From JAOXRU01 sp965247735 (GTDB taxonomy: Bacteria; Bacteroidota; Bacteroidia; Flavobacteriales; Flavobacteriaceae), in assembly GCA_965247735.1 (NCBI GenBank), contig CBDFHN010000002.1, positions 3,162,001-3,226,000 of the forward strand: 64,000 nucleotides of DNA, written 5' to 3'. The notes below the pieces were generated by a model. That model made no database searches. It saw only the letters and a list, made by a program, of their open reading frames with translations, and was not told where the DNA came from. Positions 16,516 to 25,699 of this stretch are shown here, in pieces. Both the position numbers and the translations under genes were made by a program. Each line of letters opens with the position of its first letter. Position 1 is the stretch's first letter.

Positions 16516-17565
16516 ATGAGAAGAATTTTAGTAACTGGTTCAAGTGGTTTAATCGGAAGTGAAGTTGTTAATTTTTATTGCCAAAGAGGAAATGACGTTT
16601 TTGGTATAGATAATAATATGAGGGCTGATTTTTTTGGGCCCAAAGGTGATACTAGGTGGAATCAGAAAAGACTGGTAGAATCATATAGTAATTTTAAACA
16701 TGTTGAGTTAGACATTAGAGATAGAAAGAAGGTAATAGAAACAATAAAAGAAATCAATCCGGAGGTTATTGTTCATACCGCTGCTCAACCCAGCCATGAC
16801 CTTGCAGCATCTAGACCTTTTGATGATTTTGACACGAATGCTGTTGGTACTTTAAATTTGTTGGAAGGAACAAGATTGTGTAATCCAGATATTATCTTTG
16901 TTCATATGTCTACAAATAAAGTTTACGGTGATGCTCCAAATAGCCTTAACTTAGTTGAAACAGAAACCAGATGGGATTATGGAGATAAGGAGTATTTTAA
17001 TGGTATTACAGAGTCTTTTACTATAGATCAGTCTAAACATTCTTTGTTTGGAGCATCTAAAGTAGCTGCTGACGTGTTGGTACAAGAATATGGCAGGTAT
17101 TTTTCTATGAGAACTTGTTGTTTGCGAGGAGGGTGTCTGACAGGACCTAATCATTCTGGTGTTGAATTGCATGGTTTTTTAAGCTATTTAATCCAATGTA
17201 ACTTAGTGGGTAAAAAGTACACTGTTTTTGGCTATAAAGGAAAACAAGTAAGAGATAATATTCACTCTCTTGACGTGGTAAGATTTATGGATGCTTTTAT
17301 AGAATCTCCAAGAATAGGGGAAGTGTATAACATTGGAGGAGGAAGAGATAATTCAGTATCTATTCTAGAAGCATTTAATTTAATTGAACGTATTTCAGGT
17401 AAGAAAATGGAATATGAATATTCAAATATAAATAGAGAAGGGGATCATATTTGTTATATCTCAGATTTATCAAAAATGAAAGACCATTACCCTAATTGGG
17501 GAATTACTAAAGATCTAAATCAAACTTTTCAAGAAATTTATGAAGCTTGTTTAGAAAGAGCTTAG
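16516..17565 (+). CDS. CDP-paratose 2-epimerase-like SDR (RfbE-like)
   Basis: An extended SDR of 349 residues. It opens RRILVTGSSGLIGSEVV, then has the subfamily-typical FFGPKGDTRWNQKRL, TAAQPSHDLAASRPFDDF and MSTNKVYGDAPN. The active-site tyrosine/lysine region is unusual, with SLFGASKVAADVLVQEYG where a YxxxK would be expected, so the Tyr is replaced by Phe-Gly context here. RfbE turns CDP-paratose into CDP-tyvelose, but many homologues of this length are found in loci without CDP-paratose. With rfbFGH in the same locus a role on the CDP-sugar is plausible. Because the 5-epimerase-like gene points to an L-sugar, the two assignments compete. Substrate is left open. Confidence 0.72.
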   Translation: MRRILVTGSSGLIGSEVVNFYCQRGNDVFGIDNNMRADFFGPKGDTRWNQKRLVESYSNFKHVELDIRDRKKVIETIKEINPEVIVHTAAQPSHDLAASRPFDDFDTNAVGTLNLLEGTRLCNPDIIFVHMSTNKVYGDAPNSLNLVETETRWDYGDKEYFNGITESFTIDQSKHSLFGASKVAADVLVQEYGRYFSMRTCCLRGGCLTGPNHSGVELHGFLSYLIQCNLVGKKYTVFGYKGKQVRDNIHSLDVVRFMDAFIESPRIGEVYNIGGGRDNSVSILEAFNLIERISGKKMEYEYSNINREGDHICYISDLSKMKDHYPNWGITKDLNQTFQEIYEACLERA

Positions 17566-17609
17566 TAAATGTTTGTAATGAAAATTAATATAATCCTTTT
17601 GGCTTGGAA

Positions 17610-18953
17610 ATGACGAAGAATAAGAAATCTTTGATAATAGTACCATTAATTGTTATAGCTGATTTAATTATTATAAATGTTTTAGCATATTTTTTACCAA
17701 TTAATTTTACTAATCCATTATTGTTCCATGCATACATCTCCATAATGTGGGGAATGATAGCTTTTAGGAATAAATTTTATGAGGTTTATAGAGTAGCAAA
17801 AGTGCCCGAATTATTGAATATGATTTTTCATCAATTCTCCTTCTTTTTTTTGGTGCTTTATGCATTTATAGGCTTATTTAAAGAGCCTTTAATCAGTAGA
17901 TTATTGTTAGCTCAATTCTTTTTCTTTTCATTTTTAAGTGTATTTACTTTAAAGTTTATTTTGTATTACTTATTGATGACTTATAGAGAACGTCTTAGAG
18001 GTAATATTAGAAATGTTGTAGTTATTGGGAAAAATAAAAAAACAGATCAGTTGGTTAATGTTTTTAAAAAGCATCCAGAGTATGGCTATAATTTTATAAG
18101 GCAGTATTCTACTGCTGATATTATTTTTGACATACATGATTGTTTTTCTTACATATATAATAATGATATTGATGAAATTTATTGTTCAATTTCAGAGTTG
18201 TCAAATGGTCAAATAACAGAGTTTATTAATTTTTCAGACAATAATTTAAAAACATTAAAGTTTATACCAGATAACAAAATTATTTTTTCAAAAAAACTTA
18301 AATTTGAATATTATGATTATGTTCCCGTATTATCACTTCGGGACATTCCGTTAGATAATGGAGTTAATTATATATTAAAACGAATTTTTGATGTTTGTTT
18401 CTCATTAGTCGTTATTGTTTGCTTATTGTCATGGTTGGTTCCTTTAATTGGTATTATAATTAAATTAGAGTCAAAAGGGCCAGTGTTTTTTAGACAAATG
18501 CGTCCTGGTGTTGATGGTGAAGAATTTGCTTGTTATAAATTTAGGTCAATGCAGACAAATGCGGATTCTAATAAACCAGCAGAAAGAGGAGATATGAGAA
18601 TTACCAATATTGGTAAATTTATAAGAAAGACAAGTATAGACGAACTACCACAATTTTATAATGTTTTATTTGGTGATATGTCAATAGTTGGGCCTAGACC
18701 TCATCCGATTCAGTTGACAGAGATACTCGCAAATAAAGTAGATAAGTTTATGGTAAGACATTTGGTTAAACCAGGAATTACAGGTTTGGCTCAAGTAAAA
18801 GGATATCGAGGAGAAATTGAAAATGATGTTGATATTTTGAATAGAGTAAAATTTGATATTTTTTATCTGGAGAATTGGTCATTATTAATGGATTTTAAAA
18901 TTATTTTTCAAACGGTAGTAAATGTCGTAGTTGGAGAAGAAAAGGCTTATTAG
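17610..18953 (+). CDS. Polyprenyl-phosphate sugar-1-phosphate transferase (initiating PGT, WcaJ/WbaP class)
   Basis: An inner-membrane enzyme of about 447 residues that starts repeat-unit assembly by moving a sugar-1-phosphate to undecaprenyl phosphate. Four N-terminal hydrophobic segments lead into a Rossmann-like middle domain (NVVVIGKNKKTDQLV). The C-terminal bacterial sugar transferase domain follows: LKRIFDVCFSLVVI with its re-entrant helix, GPVFFRQMRPGVDGEEFACYKFRSM, RKTSIDELPQFYNVLFGDMSIVGPRPH, and VKPGITGLAQVKGYRGE. The DELPQ/PRP residues are the catalytic core of the family. A TTG two codons earlier (17604) is possible, but the ATG at 17610 is preferred. Confidence 0.92.
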   Translation: MTKNKKSLIIVPLIVIADLIIINVLAYFLPINFTNPLLFHAYISIMWGMIAFRNKFYEVYRVAKVPELLNMIFHQFSFFFLVLYAFIGLFKEPLISRLLLAQFFFFSFLSVFTLKFILYYLLMTYRERLRGNIRNVVVIGKNKKTDQLVNVFKKHPEYGYNFIRQYSTADIIFDIHDCFSYIYNNDIDEIYCSISELSNGQITEFINFSDNNLKTLKFIPDNKIIFSKKLKFEYYDYVPVLSLRDIPLDNGVNYILKRIFDVCFSLVVIVCLLSWLVPLIGIIIKLESKGPVFFRQMRPGVDGEEFACYKFRSMQTNADSNKPAERGDMRITNIGKFIRKTSIDELPQFYNVLFGDMSIVGPRPHPIQLTEILANKVDKFMVRHLVKPGITGLAQVKGYRGEIENDVDILNRVKFDIFYLENWSLLMDFKIIFQTVVNVVVGEEKAY

Positions 18954-19014
18954 ATTATTGCTATTGTTTTTTAGATCGCTTTAATCTATTTTTAATATTT
19001 AAAACAAGTAAATT

Positions 19015-20313
19015 ATGAAAATATCTGTCATTGGTACAGGGTATGTAGGGTTAGTAACAGGTACATGTTTAGCAGAAACGGGTAATAATGTTATCTGTGT
19101 AGATATAGATTTGGATAAAGTGAAAAAGATGAAAGAGGGTGAGGTTCCAATTTACGAGCCACATTTGGATGTTATTTTTCAACGTAATATAAAAGCCAAA
19201 CGATTAAAATTTTCTACTTCATTGGAAGAAGGTTTAGATCATGGTGATATTATTTTTTTAGCTTTACCTACACCTGAAGATGAAGATGGATCTGCAGATC
19301 TTAAGTATATTTTGGGAGTAGCTCATAATATTGGAAAACTTATTAAATCATATAAAGTTGTAGTAAATAAAAGTACTGTTCCAGTTGGTACTGCAGCTCG
19401 AGTAACTACAGTAATTGCTGAAAACACAAAAGTAAAATTTGATGTTGTTTCTAATCCTGAATTTCTCAGGGAAGGTTTTGCAGTGGATGATTTTTTAAAG
19501 CCTGAACGAATTGTAGTAGGTTCTAGTTCAGAAAGAGCGATTAAGCTAATGGAAAAGCTATATAAACCTTTTGTGCGATCTGGAAACCCTATAATAATTA
19601 TGGATGAGAAGTCATCTGAACTAACTAAGTATGCCGCTAACTCATTTTTAGCAACTAAAATTACTTTTATGAACGAGATTGCTAATTTTTGCGAAAAGGT
19701 TGGTGCAAATGTGGATAAAGTAAGAAGAGGGATGGGAACTGATTCTAGAATCGGTAATCGTTTTTTATTTCCTGGAATAGGATATGGAGGTTCTTGTTTT
19801 CCTAAAGATGTTAAAGCATTGAATAAATCTGGGGTTGATAGTAATTATGATTTTCAAATATTAGATGCAGTTATAAAAGTTAATCAGGAGCAGAAAACAG
19901 TATTAATTCCAAGAATTAAAACTTACTTTAAAAATGATTTAAAAGGAAAAAAAATTGGTGTTTGGGGATTAGCATTTAAGCCTGAAACAGATGATATTAG
20001 AGAAGCACCAGCATTGTTTAATATTACCGCCTTATTAGAGATGGGGGCAGATATTATTGCCTTTGATCCTGAAGCAATGCCAAATGTGAAAAATAGATTA
20101 GGAGATAGTATCTCGTTTGCTAAAGGAATGTATGGAGCAATTGAGGGTGTAGATGCACTGTTAATCTGTACTGAATGGAGTGCGTTTAGAAATCCTAATT
20201 TTGAAACCATGAAAGAATTAATGGATGCAACTGTTATTTTTGATGGGCGTAACCTTTTCGATGTAAAAGAAATGGAAGGTCAAGGATTTGAATATTTTTC
20301 AATTGGTAGATAA
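19015..20313 (+). CDS. ugd: UDP-glucose 6-dehydrogenase
   Basis: Oxidises UDP-glucose to UDP-glucuronate with two NAD. The 432-residue protein begins KISVIGTGYVGLVTGTCLAETG, the NAD-binding motif, followed by STVPVGTAARV, NPEFLREGFAVDDFLKPERIVVG, and the catalytic-cysteine segment GYGGSCFPKDVKAL. WGLAFKPETDDIREAP in the C-terminal domain is typical of the UDP-glucose/GDP-mannose dehydrogenase family. The UDP-glucuronate decarboxylase gene follows after 16 bases, so the pair should yield UDP-xylose for the polymer or for modification of it. Confidence 0.95.
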   Translation: MKISVIGTGYVGLVTGTCLAETGNNVICVDIDLDKVKKMKEGEVPIYEPHLDVIFQRNIKAKRLKFSTSLEEGLDHGDIIFLALPTPEDEDGSADLKYILGVAHNIGKLIKSYKVVVNKSTVPVGTAARVTTVIAENTKVKFDVVSNPEFLREGFAVDDFLKPERIVVGSSSERAIKLMEKLYKPFVRSGNPIIIMDEKSSELTKYAANSFLATKITFMNEIANFCEKVGANVDKVRRGMGTDSRIGNRFLFPGIGYGGSCFPKDVKALNKSGVDSNYDFQILDAVIKVNQEQKTVLIPRIKTYFKNDLKGKKIGVWGLAFKPETDDIREAPALFNITALLEMGADIIAFDPEAMPNVKNRLGDSISFAKGMYGAIEGVDALLICTEWSAFRNPNFETMKELMDATVIFDGRNLFDVKEMEGQGFEYFSIGR

Positions 20314-20329
20314 CTTAAAATAAGAAGTT

Positions 20330-21301
20330 TTGAAAAGAGTATTAATAACAGGAGCTGCTGGCTTTTTAGGATCACATTTATGTGATAGGTTTATAAATGA
20401 AGGATATTATGTTATAGGAATGGACAATCTAGTAACTGGTGACCTTAAAAACATTGAACATTTATTTGGATTGGAAAACTTTGAGTTTTCTCATCATGAT
20501 GTGTCTAAATTTGTGCATGTTTCAGGTGAGTTAGATTATATTTTGCATTTTGCTTCTCCGGCGAGCCCAATTGATTATCTTAAAATACCAATTCAAACAT
20601 TGAAAGTAGGATCGTTAGGAACTCATAATTTACTTGGACTTGCTAAAGATAAGAAGGCAAGGATGATTATTGCATCTACTTCTGAGGTATACGGAGATCC
20701 TTTGGTGCATCCACAGACCGAAGACTATTATGGGAATGTAAATACTATAGGCCCTCGTGGAGTATATGATGAAGCGAAACGTTTTCAGGAATCAATAACA
20801 ATGGCTTATCATACTTATCATGATTTGGAAACTAGAATTGTACGTATTTTTAATACTTATGGCCCTAGAATGAGACTCAATGATGGTAGAGTAGTACCGG
20901 CATTTATGGGACAAGCATTACGAGGAGAAGATTTAACCGTTTTTGGTGATGGTTCTCAAACAAGATCTTTCTGCTATGTAGATGATTTAGTTGAAGGGAT
21001 TTATAGGTTATTAATGAGTGATTATGTATATCCCATTAATATTGGAAATCCGCATGAAATTACTATCAGTGAATTTGCAGAAGAAATTATAAAACTTACT
21101 GGGACTGATCAAAAAGTGATCTATAAAGATTTGCCATTTAACGATCCTTTGCAACGTCAACCAGATATTACAAAGGCTAAAGAAATATTAAATTGGGAGC
21201 CTAAAGTTTCAAGAGAAGAAGGAATGGCTATAACTTTTGAGTATTTTAAATCTTTAAGCCCAGAGGAATTGGATAAAAAAGAACATCGCAATTTTAAGTA
21301 G
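20330..21301 (+). CDS. UDP-glucuronate decarboxylase (UDP-xylose synthase)
   Basis: An SDR of 323 residues that converts UDP-glucuronate to UDP-xylose. VLITGAAGFLGSHLCDRFI is the NAD site. HFASPASPIDYLKIPIQTLKVGS, ASTSEVYGDPLVHPQTEDYYGNVNTIGPRGVYDEAKRFQE with YDEAK as the active-site pair, and RIFNTYGPRMRLNDGRVVPAF follow; this combination is specific for UXS rather than for 4-epimerases. The only fitting start is TTG at 20330, preceded by a purine-rich AAGAAG. It follows ugd by 16 bases, so the two form a substrate-product pair. Confidence 0.93.
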   Translation: MKRVLITGAAGFLGSHLCDRFINEGYYVIGMDNLVTGDLKNIEHLFGLENFEFSHHDVSKFVHVSGELDYILHFASPASPIDYLKIPIQTLKVGSLGTHNLLGLAKDKKARMIIASTSEVYGDPLVHPQTEDYYGNVNTIGPRGVYDEAKRFQESITMAYHTYHDLETRIVRIFNTYGPRMRLNDGRVVPAFMGQALRGEDLTVFGDGSQTRSFCYVDDLVEGIYRLLMSDYVYPINIGNPHEITISEFAEEIIKLTGTDQKVIYKDLPFNDPLQRQPDITKAKEILNWEPKVSREEGMAITFEYFKSLSPEELDKKEHRNFK

Positions 21302-21350
21302 TCTAGTTTAAAAAAAAGAAAATTAGGTTTTAAAATTTATAAACTTGACA

Positions 21351-21379
21351 TTTGGTTTTTTTAAAGCATTGATACTTTG
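21351..21379 (+). promoter_or_regulatory. Possible promoter of the BNR_4 lipoprotein gene
   Basis: TTTG at 21351-21354, a 17-base spacer, and ATACTTTG at 21372-21379 (two mismatches to TAnnTTTG, with the TTTG part exact). This sits in the 170-base gap after the UXS gene, about 90 bases before the next start, so the lipoprotein may be expressed separately from the polysaccharide operon. Confidence 0.38.
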
Positions 21380-21471
21380 ACTTTCGGTAAATTTTGTGTT
21401 TTTAACTATTTTTTTTAGGGAATGTTACAGAATATATTAAACGGAAACAAATAAAAGAATAGCCTAAAAAT

Positions 21472-22872
21472 ATGAAAGCAAATCAAAAAATTATTATCAT
21501 TGGAGTTTTAATTATTTTTGGTTGTTCTCCAAAAAGAATTAATCAATTTATTACAATTAATGAAACGAACAACATCGAATCTATCGAAGCAACTATTGAA
21601 ATAGATAGTGTTTGGTCAGGCCACCCAGTTGATTTTTGTCTTTATACGCGTGAAAACAGACAATATATTGCGTACTACAATGCTAATCGAGATATGGTAG
21701 TTGGTCAAAGAAATCTTGATGATAAAAATTTTGAGTTATATGTAATGGAACGTACATCACGTGAAACATCTAGTGGTACAAGCACTGTTTTGGAATGGGA
21801 TAGTCACAATAATGTTACGATTGGAATCGATAACAAAGGGTTTATTCATCTTGCTGGAAATATGCATGGGCATCCAATTACCTATTTCAAGAGCACAAAA
21901 GCTAACGATATTTTTTCGCTTGTTCAGAAAATGGAATTAGTTGGTACTAATGAAAAGAATTGTACCTACCCTCATTTTATGCTCACAAGAGAGGGTAAAC
22001 TTCTTTTTCATTACAGAGATGGTGTAAGTGGAAATGGTAACGAGATTTATAACATTTATTCTAGCGAAGATGAAACTTGGAGCAGAATGCTTGATGTACC
22101 TCTAACAGATGGACAGAAATTGATGAATGCTTATCAAACACAACCTAATGTTATGGAGGATGGCTGGTATCATGTTTATTGGGTTTGGCGAGATACTCCA
22201 GATTGTGAAACAAACCACGATTTATCGTATATGAAAAGTCCAGATTTGAAAAACTGGTATAATGCTTTTGGTGAAAAATTCGAATTGCCAGCTACTTTGG
22301 ATAAAAGAAGATTAATTGTTGATCCAATTCCAGTTAAAGGTGGGATCATAAATTTGTCAGCTAAACTTTGTTTAGATGAGTATAACAAACCTATTTTCGC
22401 CTATCACAAATACGATACTGTTGGAAACCTTCAATTATATACAGCTCAGATATATAATGATAAATGGATTTATAAACAAGTTACTAATTGGGATTACCGT
22501 TGGGAGTTTTTAGGGCCAGGTACTATCAATTTTGAATTTAATTTAAAAGACTTTTATAAAAGAGATGATGGTAATTATGAAATTGATTACTGGCATATAA
22601 AGTATGGAAATGGGACAATTTTATTGAATAATAAATTTGAAAGCATAGGAAAGGTTTTGAAGCCAGAACCTTTTAGATTTGATCTTGAAGTTGAAGGTTC
22701 TTTTCCTGGATTGTTGGTTCAAGTAACTAATGATATTGGAAATAAGAATGACGAAAATATCAGATATGTTTTAAAATGGGAAACCCTTGGAGAAAATCGT
22801 GATAAACCGCGTTTAAAACCATGGCCCAAACCAAGCCGTTTAATTTTATATAAATTAAGGAGAGCTAAATAG
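21472..22872 (+). CDS. BNR_4-family lipoprotein, possible polysaccharide lyase or glycan-binding propeller
   Basis: A 466-residue exported lipoprotein: the signal peptide ends FGC with the lipid cysteine at residue 18. The mature part matches the BNR_4 beta-propeller pattern. It contains DNKGFIHLAGNMHGHPITYF, YPHFMLTREGKLLFHYRDGVSGNGN, and DLSYMKSPDLKNW. This family contains the PL24/PL25 type ulvan lyases and other uronic-acid lyases, whose catalytic histidines lie in comparable blocks, and also many uncharacterised members. At the end of an exopolysaccharide locus whose precursor set includes UDP-glucuronate, a role in trimming or releasing the polymer, or in algal glycan use, is possible. 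Activity is inferred, not shown. Confidence 0.78.
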   Translation: MKANQKIIIIGVLIIFGCSPKRINQFITINETNNIESIEATIEIDSVWSGHPVDFCLYTRENRQYIAYYNANRDMVVGQRNLDDKNFELYVMERTSRETSSGTSTVLEWDSHNNVTIGIDNKGFIHLAGNMHGHPITYFKSTKANDIFSLVQKMELVGTNEKNCTYPHFMLTREGKLLFHYRDGVSGNGNEIYNIYSSEDETWSRMLDVPLTDGQKLMNAYQTQPNVMEDGWYHVYWVWRDTPDCETNHDLSYMKSPDLKNWYNAFGEKFELPATLDKRRLIVDPIPVKGGIINLSAKLCLDEYNKPIFAYHKYDTVGNLQLYTAQIYNDKWIYKQVTNWDYRWEFLGPGTINFEFNLKDFYKRDDGNYEIDYWHIKYGNGTILLNNKFESIGKVLKPEPFRFDLEVEGSFPGLLVQVTNDIGNKNDENIRYVLKWETLGENRDKPRLKPWPKPSRLILYKLRRAK

Positions 22873-22955
22873 AAATCTTCTTTTTTTGTATGAATTCAAA
22901 ATAAAATACAATAATATTTCTATATTAATATCATGCTTTCGCAAAAAACACACTA

Positions 22956-24230
22956 ATGAATATTCTTATACTTGGATCTGGAGGTAGAGAGCATACTTTT
23001 GCTTGGAAACTTAAACAAAGCACTAAACTTTCAAAATTATTTATTGCGCCAGGAAATGCTGGTACTGCCGCTTTAGGAACAAATGTTGCTATTGGAGTTA
23101 CCGATTTTGATGCGATAAAAGAGTTTGTTAGTGCAGAAAGCATAACAATGGTGGTTGTAGGGCCAGAAGATCCATTGGTACAAGGGGTTTACGATTTTTT
23201 TAAAAATGATGAACAGCTAAGCCATGTTATTGTGATTGGCCCATCTAAGGCAGCGGCAGAATTAGAAGGGAGTAAAGAATTTGCAAAAGAGTTTATGATA
23301 AAGCATCAGATTCCAACTGCCGCTTATCAAAGTTTTACAGCTGATAATGTAAATGAAGGTTTTGACTTTTTAGAAACACTAAAACCTCCCTATGTATTAA
23401 AAGCAGACGGATTAGCAGCGGGAAAGGGAGTGTTGATACTAAACTCCTTAGCAGAAGCCAAAAAAGAGCTTAAAGCCATGTTGGTAGATGCTAAATTCGG
23501 GAATGCCTCTGCAAAAGTTGTTATTGAAGAGTTCCTTGATGGAATAGAATTAAGTTGTTTTGTGCTTACCGATGGTAAAAACTATAAAATTTTACCAACT
23601 GCTAAAGATTATAAAAGAATTGGTGAAGGAGATACAGGACTAAATACTGGCGGAATGGGAGCAATCTCTCCTGTACCGTTTGCAGATGATGTTTTATTGA
23701 ATAAAATTGAAGAACGAATTGTAAAACCTACAATTGCAGGACTTCAAAAAGACAATCTGGAATATAAAGGCTTTGTTTTTATCGGTTTAATAAATGTAAA
23801 TAATGAGCCTATTGTAATCGAATATAACGTACGTATGGGAGACCCTGAGACAGAAGTGGTGTTACCAAGACTAAAAACAGATTTAGTCGCGTTATTTGAA
23901 GGTGTTGGCTTAGGAACGTTAAATGAAGTGGATTTAAGTATTGATGAAAGGACAGCAACAACGGTTATGACCGTTTCTGGTGGTTATCCTGAGGCTTATA
24001 CAAAAGGAAAAGTTATCTCTGGTTTAGAAACTATTGAGGATTCAATCGTTTTTCATGCAGGAACAAAACAAGAAGGCGAAAATATTGTTACTTCTGGTGG
24101 AAGAGTATTGGCAATTACTTCTTTCGGAAATGATTATAAAGAAGCCTTGGCAAAATCGTATCAGAATATTGAGAAGTTCAATTTTGAAGGTATGTATTAT
24201 AGAAAAGATTTGGGTTTCGATCTTGACTAA
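22956..24230 (+). CDS. purD: Phosphoribosylamine-glycine ligase
   Basis: PurD (GARS) joins glycine to 5-phosphoribosylamine using ATP, the second step of purine synthesis. The protein is 424 residues, the normal length. It begins MNILILGSGGREHTFAWKL, the canonical N-terminus. VVVGPEDPLVQG, the ATP-grasp segments KADGLAAGKGVLI and IEEFLDGIELSCFVL, and LNTGGMGAISPVPF and EYNVRMGDPETEVVLPRL for metal and substrate binding follow. Cytosolic. It lies 83 bases after the lipoprotein gene and is followed by a strong hairpin. Confidence 0.97.
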   Translation: MNILILGSGGREHTFAWKLKQSTKLSKLFIAPGNAGTAALGTNVAIGVTDFDAIKEFVSAESITMVVVGPEDPLVQGVYDFFKNDEQLSHVIVIGPSKAAAELEGSKEFAKEFMIKHQIPTAAYQSFTADNVNEGFDFLETLKPPYVLKADGLAAGKGVLILNSLAEAKKELKAMLVDAKFGNASAKVVIEEFLDGIELSCFVLTDGKNYKILPTAKDYKRIGEGDTGLNTGGMGAISPVPFADDVLLNKIEERIVKPTIAGLQKDNLEYKGFVFIGLINVNNEPIVIEYNVRMGDPETEVVLPRLKTDLVALFEGVGLGTLNEVDLSIDERTATTVMTVSGGYPEAYTKGKVISGLETIEDSIVFHAGTKQEGENIVTSGGRVLAITSFGNDYKEALAKSYQNIEKFNFEGMYYRKDLGFDLD

Positions 24231-24245
24231 TATAACATACCGAAG

Positions 24246-24297
24246 AGTATAAAACACAAAAAGCACTGTATTTACAGTGCTTTTTGTGTTTTATACT
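24246..24297. terminator. Bidirectional terminator hairpin, perfect 25-bp arms
   Basis: Bases 24246-24270 and 24273-24297 are exact reverse complements, separated by TT. The core is AAAGCACTGTA/TACAGTGCTTT, with A-rich and T-rich outer arms that give a U-tract in either direction. It lies between convergent genes, purD (+) and the small membrane protein (-), so it probably ends both transcripts. Confidence 0.9.
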
Positions 24298-24334
24298 ACT
24301 TAGTACTTTATTTCTAAGACTTAATACTTATTTT

Positions 24335-24562
24335 TTATAAATAAGAATGTGCAGAAGGATCTTTATTTTCTTCTCCTGATTTTGCTTGTTTTCCAAGTTG
24401 CAATGTCCAATACACAATTGCAATACAACAAATGATAATAAAAAACCAGCTCACAATATTTGCAGACCACCAATTCTCTAATTCCAAAAAACGGAAAAAA
24501 TCAAAAGGAATGAATACTACGTTTAAAAAAAAGTCCTGAATGGCTTCAAAAAATGCTTTCAT
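24335..24562 (-). CDS. Small conserved membrane protein (DUF6341-like)
   Basis: A 75-residue protein with one clear membrane helix (NIVSWFFIIICCIAIVYWTLQL), an amphipathic N-terminus rich in phenylalanine, and a charged, hydrophilic tail ending SAHSYL. I believe it matches a small Flavobacteriia family that sits between purD and upp; the DUF number is from memory. Function unknown. It is transcribed toward purD, and its promoter region is the 225-base gap shared with the divergent multi-pass protein at 24788. Confidence 0.68.
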   Translation of the reverse strand: MKAFFEAIQDFFLNVVFIPFDFFRFLELENWWSANIVSWFFIIICCIAIVYWTLQLGKQAKSGEENKDPSAHSYL

Positions 24563-24787
24563 GTGTTTATTTTTATTTTATAAAGTCAGTCGCGAGCTAC
24601 ATCCTCATTTAGCATCTTCTTAGGTGCAAAACCCTTAAAGATGGATGTTTCATGTTTTGTCTTTATTGTTTTAGAATACTTTACTATTCTAGTATTAATC
24701 ATCAATTTAAGATTACAAAATTTGCTGAGAACAACGTTTCATACAAAAGAATGTTATCTTTACCCTGCAAAAATATAAAAACCAGAG

Positions 24788-25699
24788 ATGATATCAAGCT
24801 TTTTTGGAAAAACAAAACCAATAAATTTTATAATCCTTATTATAATCTTATCTGTTAGTTATTGGGAGTTCACCATATTTAATGGGCTAACTACCTATAA
24901 CACTGATAGTTTGTTGGTGGATTTTGCAGCTTTTATAGTTTTAATATTCACACTATTTGGAATAGATTTTATCGTTAAGCGTAATAAAATCATTAGAGGA
25001 AATTCCTATTTAATGCTGTTTTTCACCTTTTTCTTACTACTGTTTCCAGCTACAATACTTGCTTCAGATATTATTTTTGCAAATTTCTTTTTAATATTGG
25101 CTTCAAGAAGGCTATTGAGCTTAAAAGGCTTAAAGGAAGTAAAGTTAAAAATTTTTGATGCCAGTTTATGGATTGTAATTGCCAGCTTGTTTTACGAATG
25201 GATGCTGTTGTTTTTAATTGTAGTGTTTATGGCAATTTTTATCTACACTAGAAAGAATATAAAAACTTGGTGTATCCCTTTTGTTGCTTTAGTTGCAGGT
25301 TTTTTTATCAGCAGTTGCTTTTTATTAGTGGCTAATGGTGATCTTACTTATTTTGAAACGCATTATCAATTTGCAATTAATTTAGATGGATATACTTCAC
25401 TTTTTAATTTTGCTTTTATCTGGTTTTCTTTAATTGGTCTTATTGCTACTATTACCTATTTTATAAAATCAAAAAACATAAGTAATGATCGAATTTCTAT
25501 GTTATGGATTATTATTATCCAAATAAATATAACAGTATTACTGGTTCTTAACTCAGGAGAAAAAGGAACAATACTGCTTGCTTTTTTTCCGATAGGAATA
25601 ATGCTAAGTTTGTTTCTAGAAACCATTAAAAAATTTGTGATAAAAGAAGTGCTTTTCTTTGTGCTTATTCTTGTCCCTTTGGTTTTGTTATTGTTGTAA
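24788..25699 (+). CDS. Multi-pass membrane protein (DUF6427-like)
   Basis: A 303-residue protein with about eight to nine hydrophobic helices and short loops, beginning MISSFFGKTKPINFIILIIIL. I recognise it as a conserved Flavobacteriia protein adjacent to upp; the DUF label is from memory. It has no recognisable catalytic motif. Its 3' end overlaps the 3' end of upp (opposite strand) by 12 bases. TATCTTTA at 24755-24762, one base off TAnnTTTG, could be its -10 element. Function unknown. Confidence 0.7.
   Translation: MISSFFGKTKPINFIILIIILSVSYWEFTIFNGLTTYNTDSLLVDFAAFIVLIFTLFGIDFIVKRNKIIRGNSYLMLFFTFFLLLFPATILASDIIFANFFLILASRRLLSLKGLKEVKLKIFDASLWIVIASLFYEWMLLFLIVVFMAIFIYTRKNIKTWCIPFVALVAGFFISSCFLLVANGDLTYFETHYQFAINLDGYTSLFNFAFIWFSLIGLIATITYFIKSKNISNDRISMLWIIIIQINITVLLVLNSGEKGTILLAFFPIGIMLSLFLETIKKFVIKEVLFFVLILVPLVLLLL

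Noticed and set aside
24652..24858. Small + strand frame of 68 codons before the DUF6427-like gene
   Set aside because: Overlaps the real gene in another frame, lacks any pattern of coding sequence, and its codons cover the promoter region.
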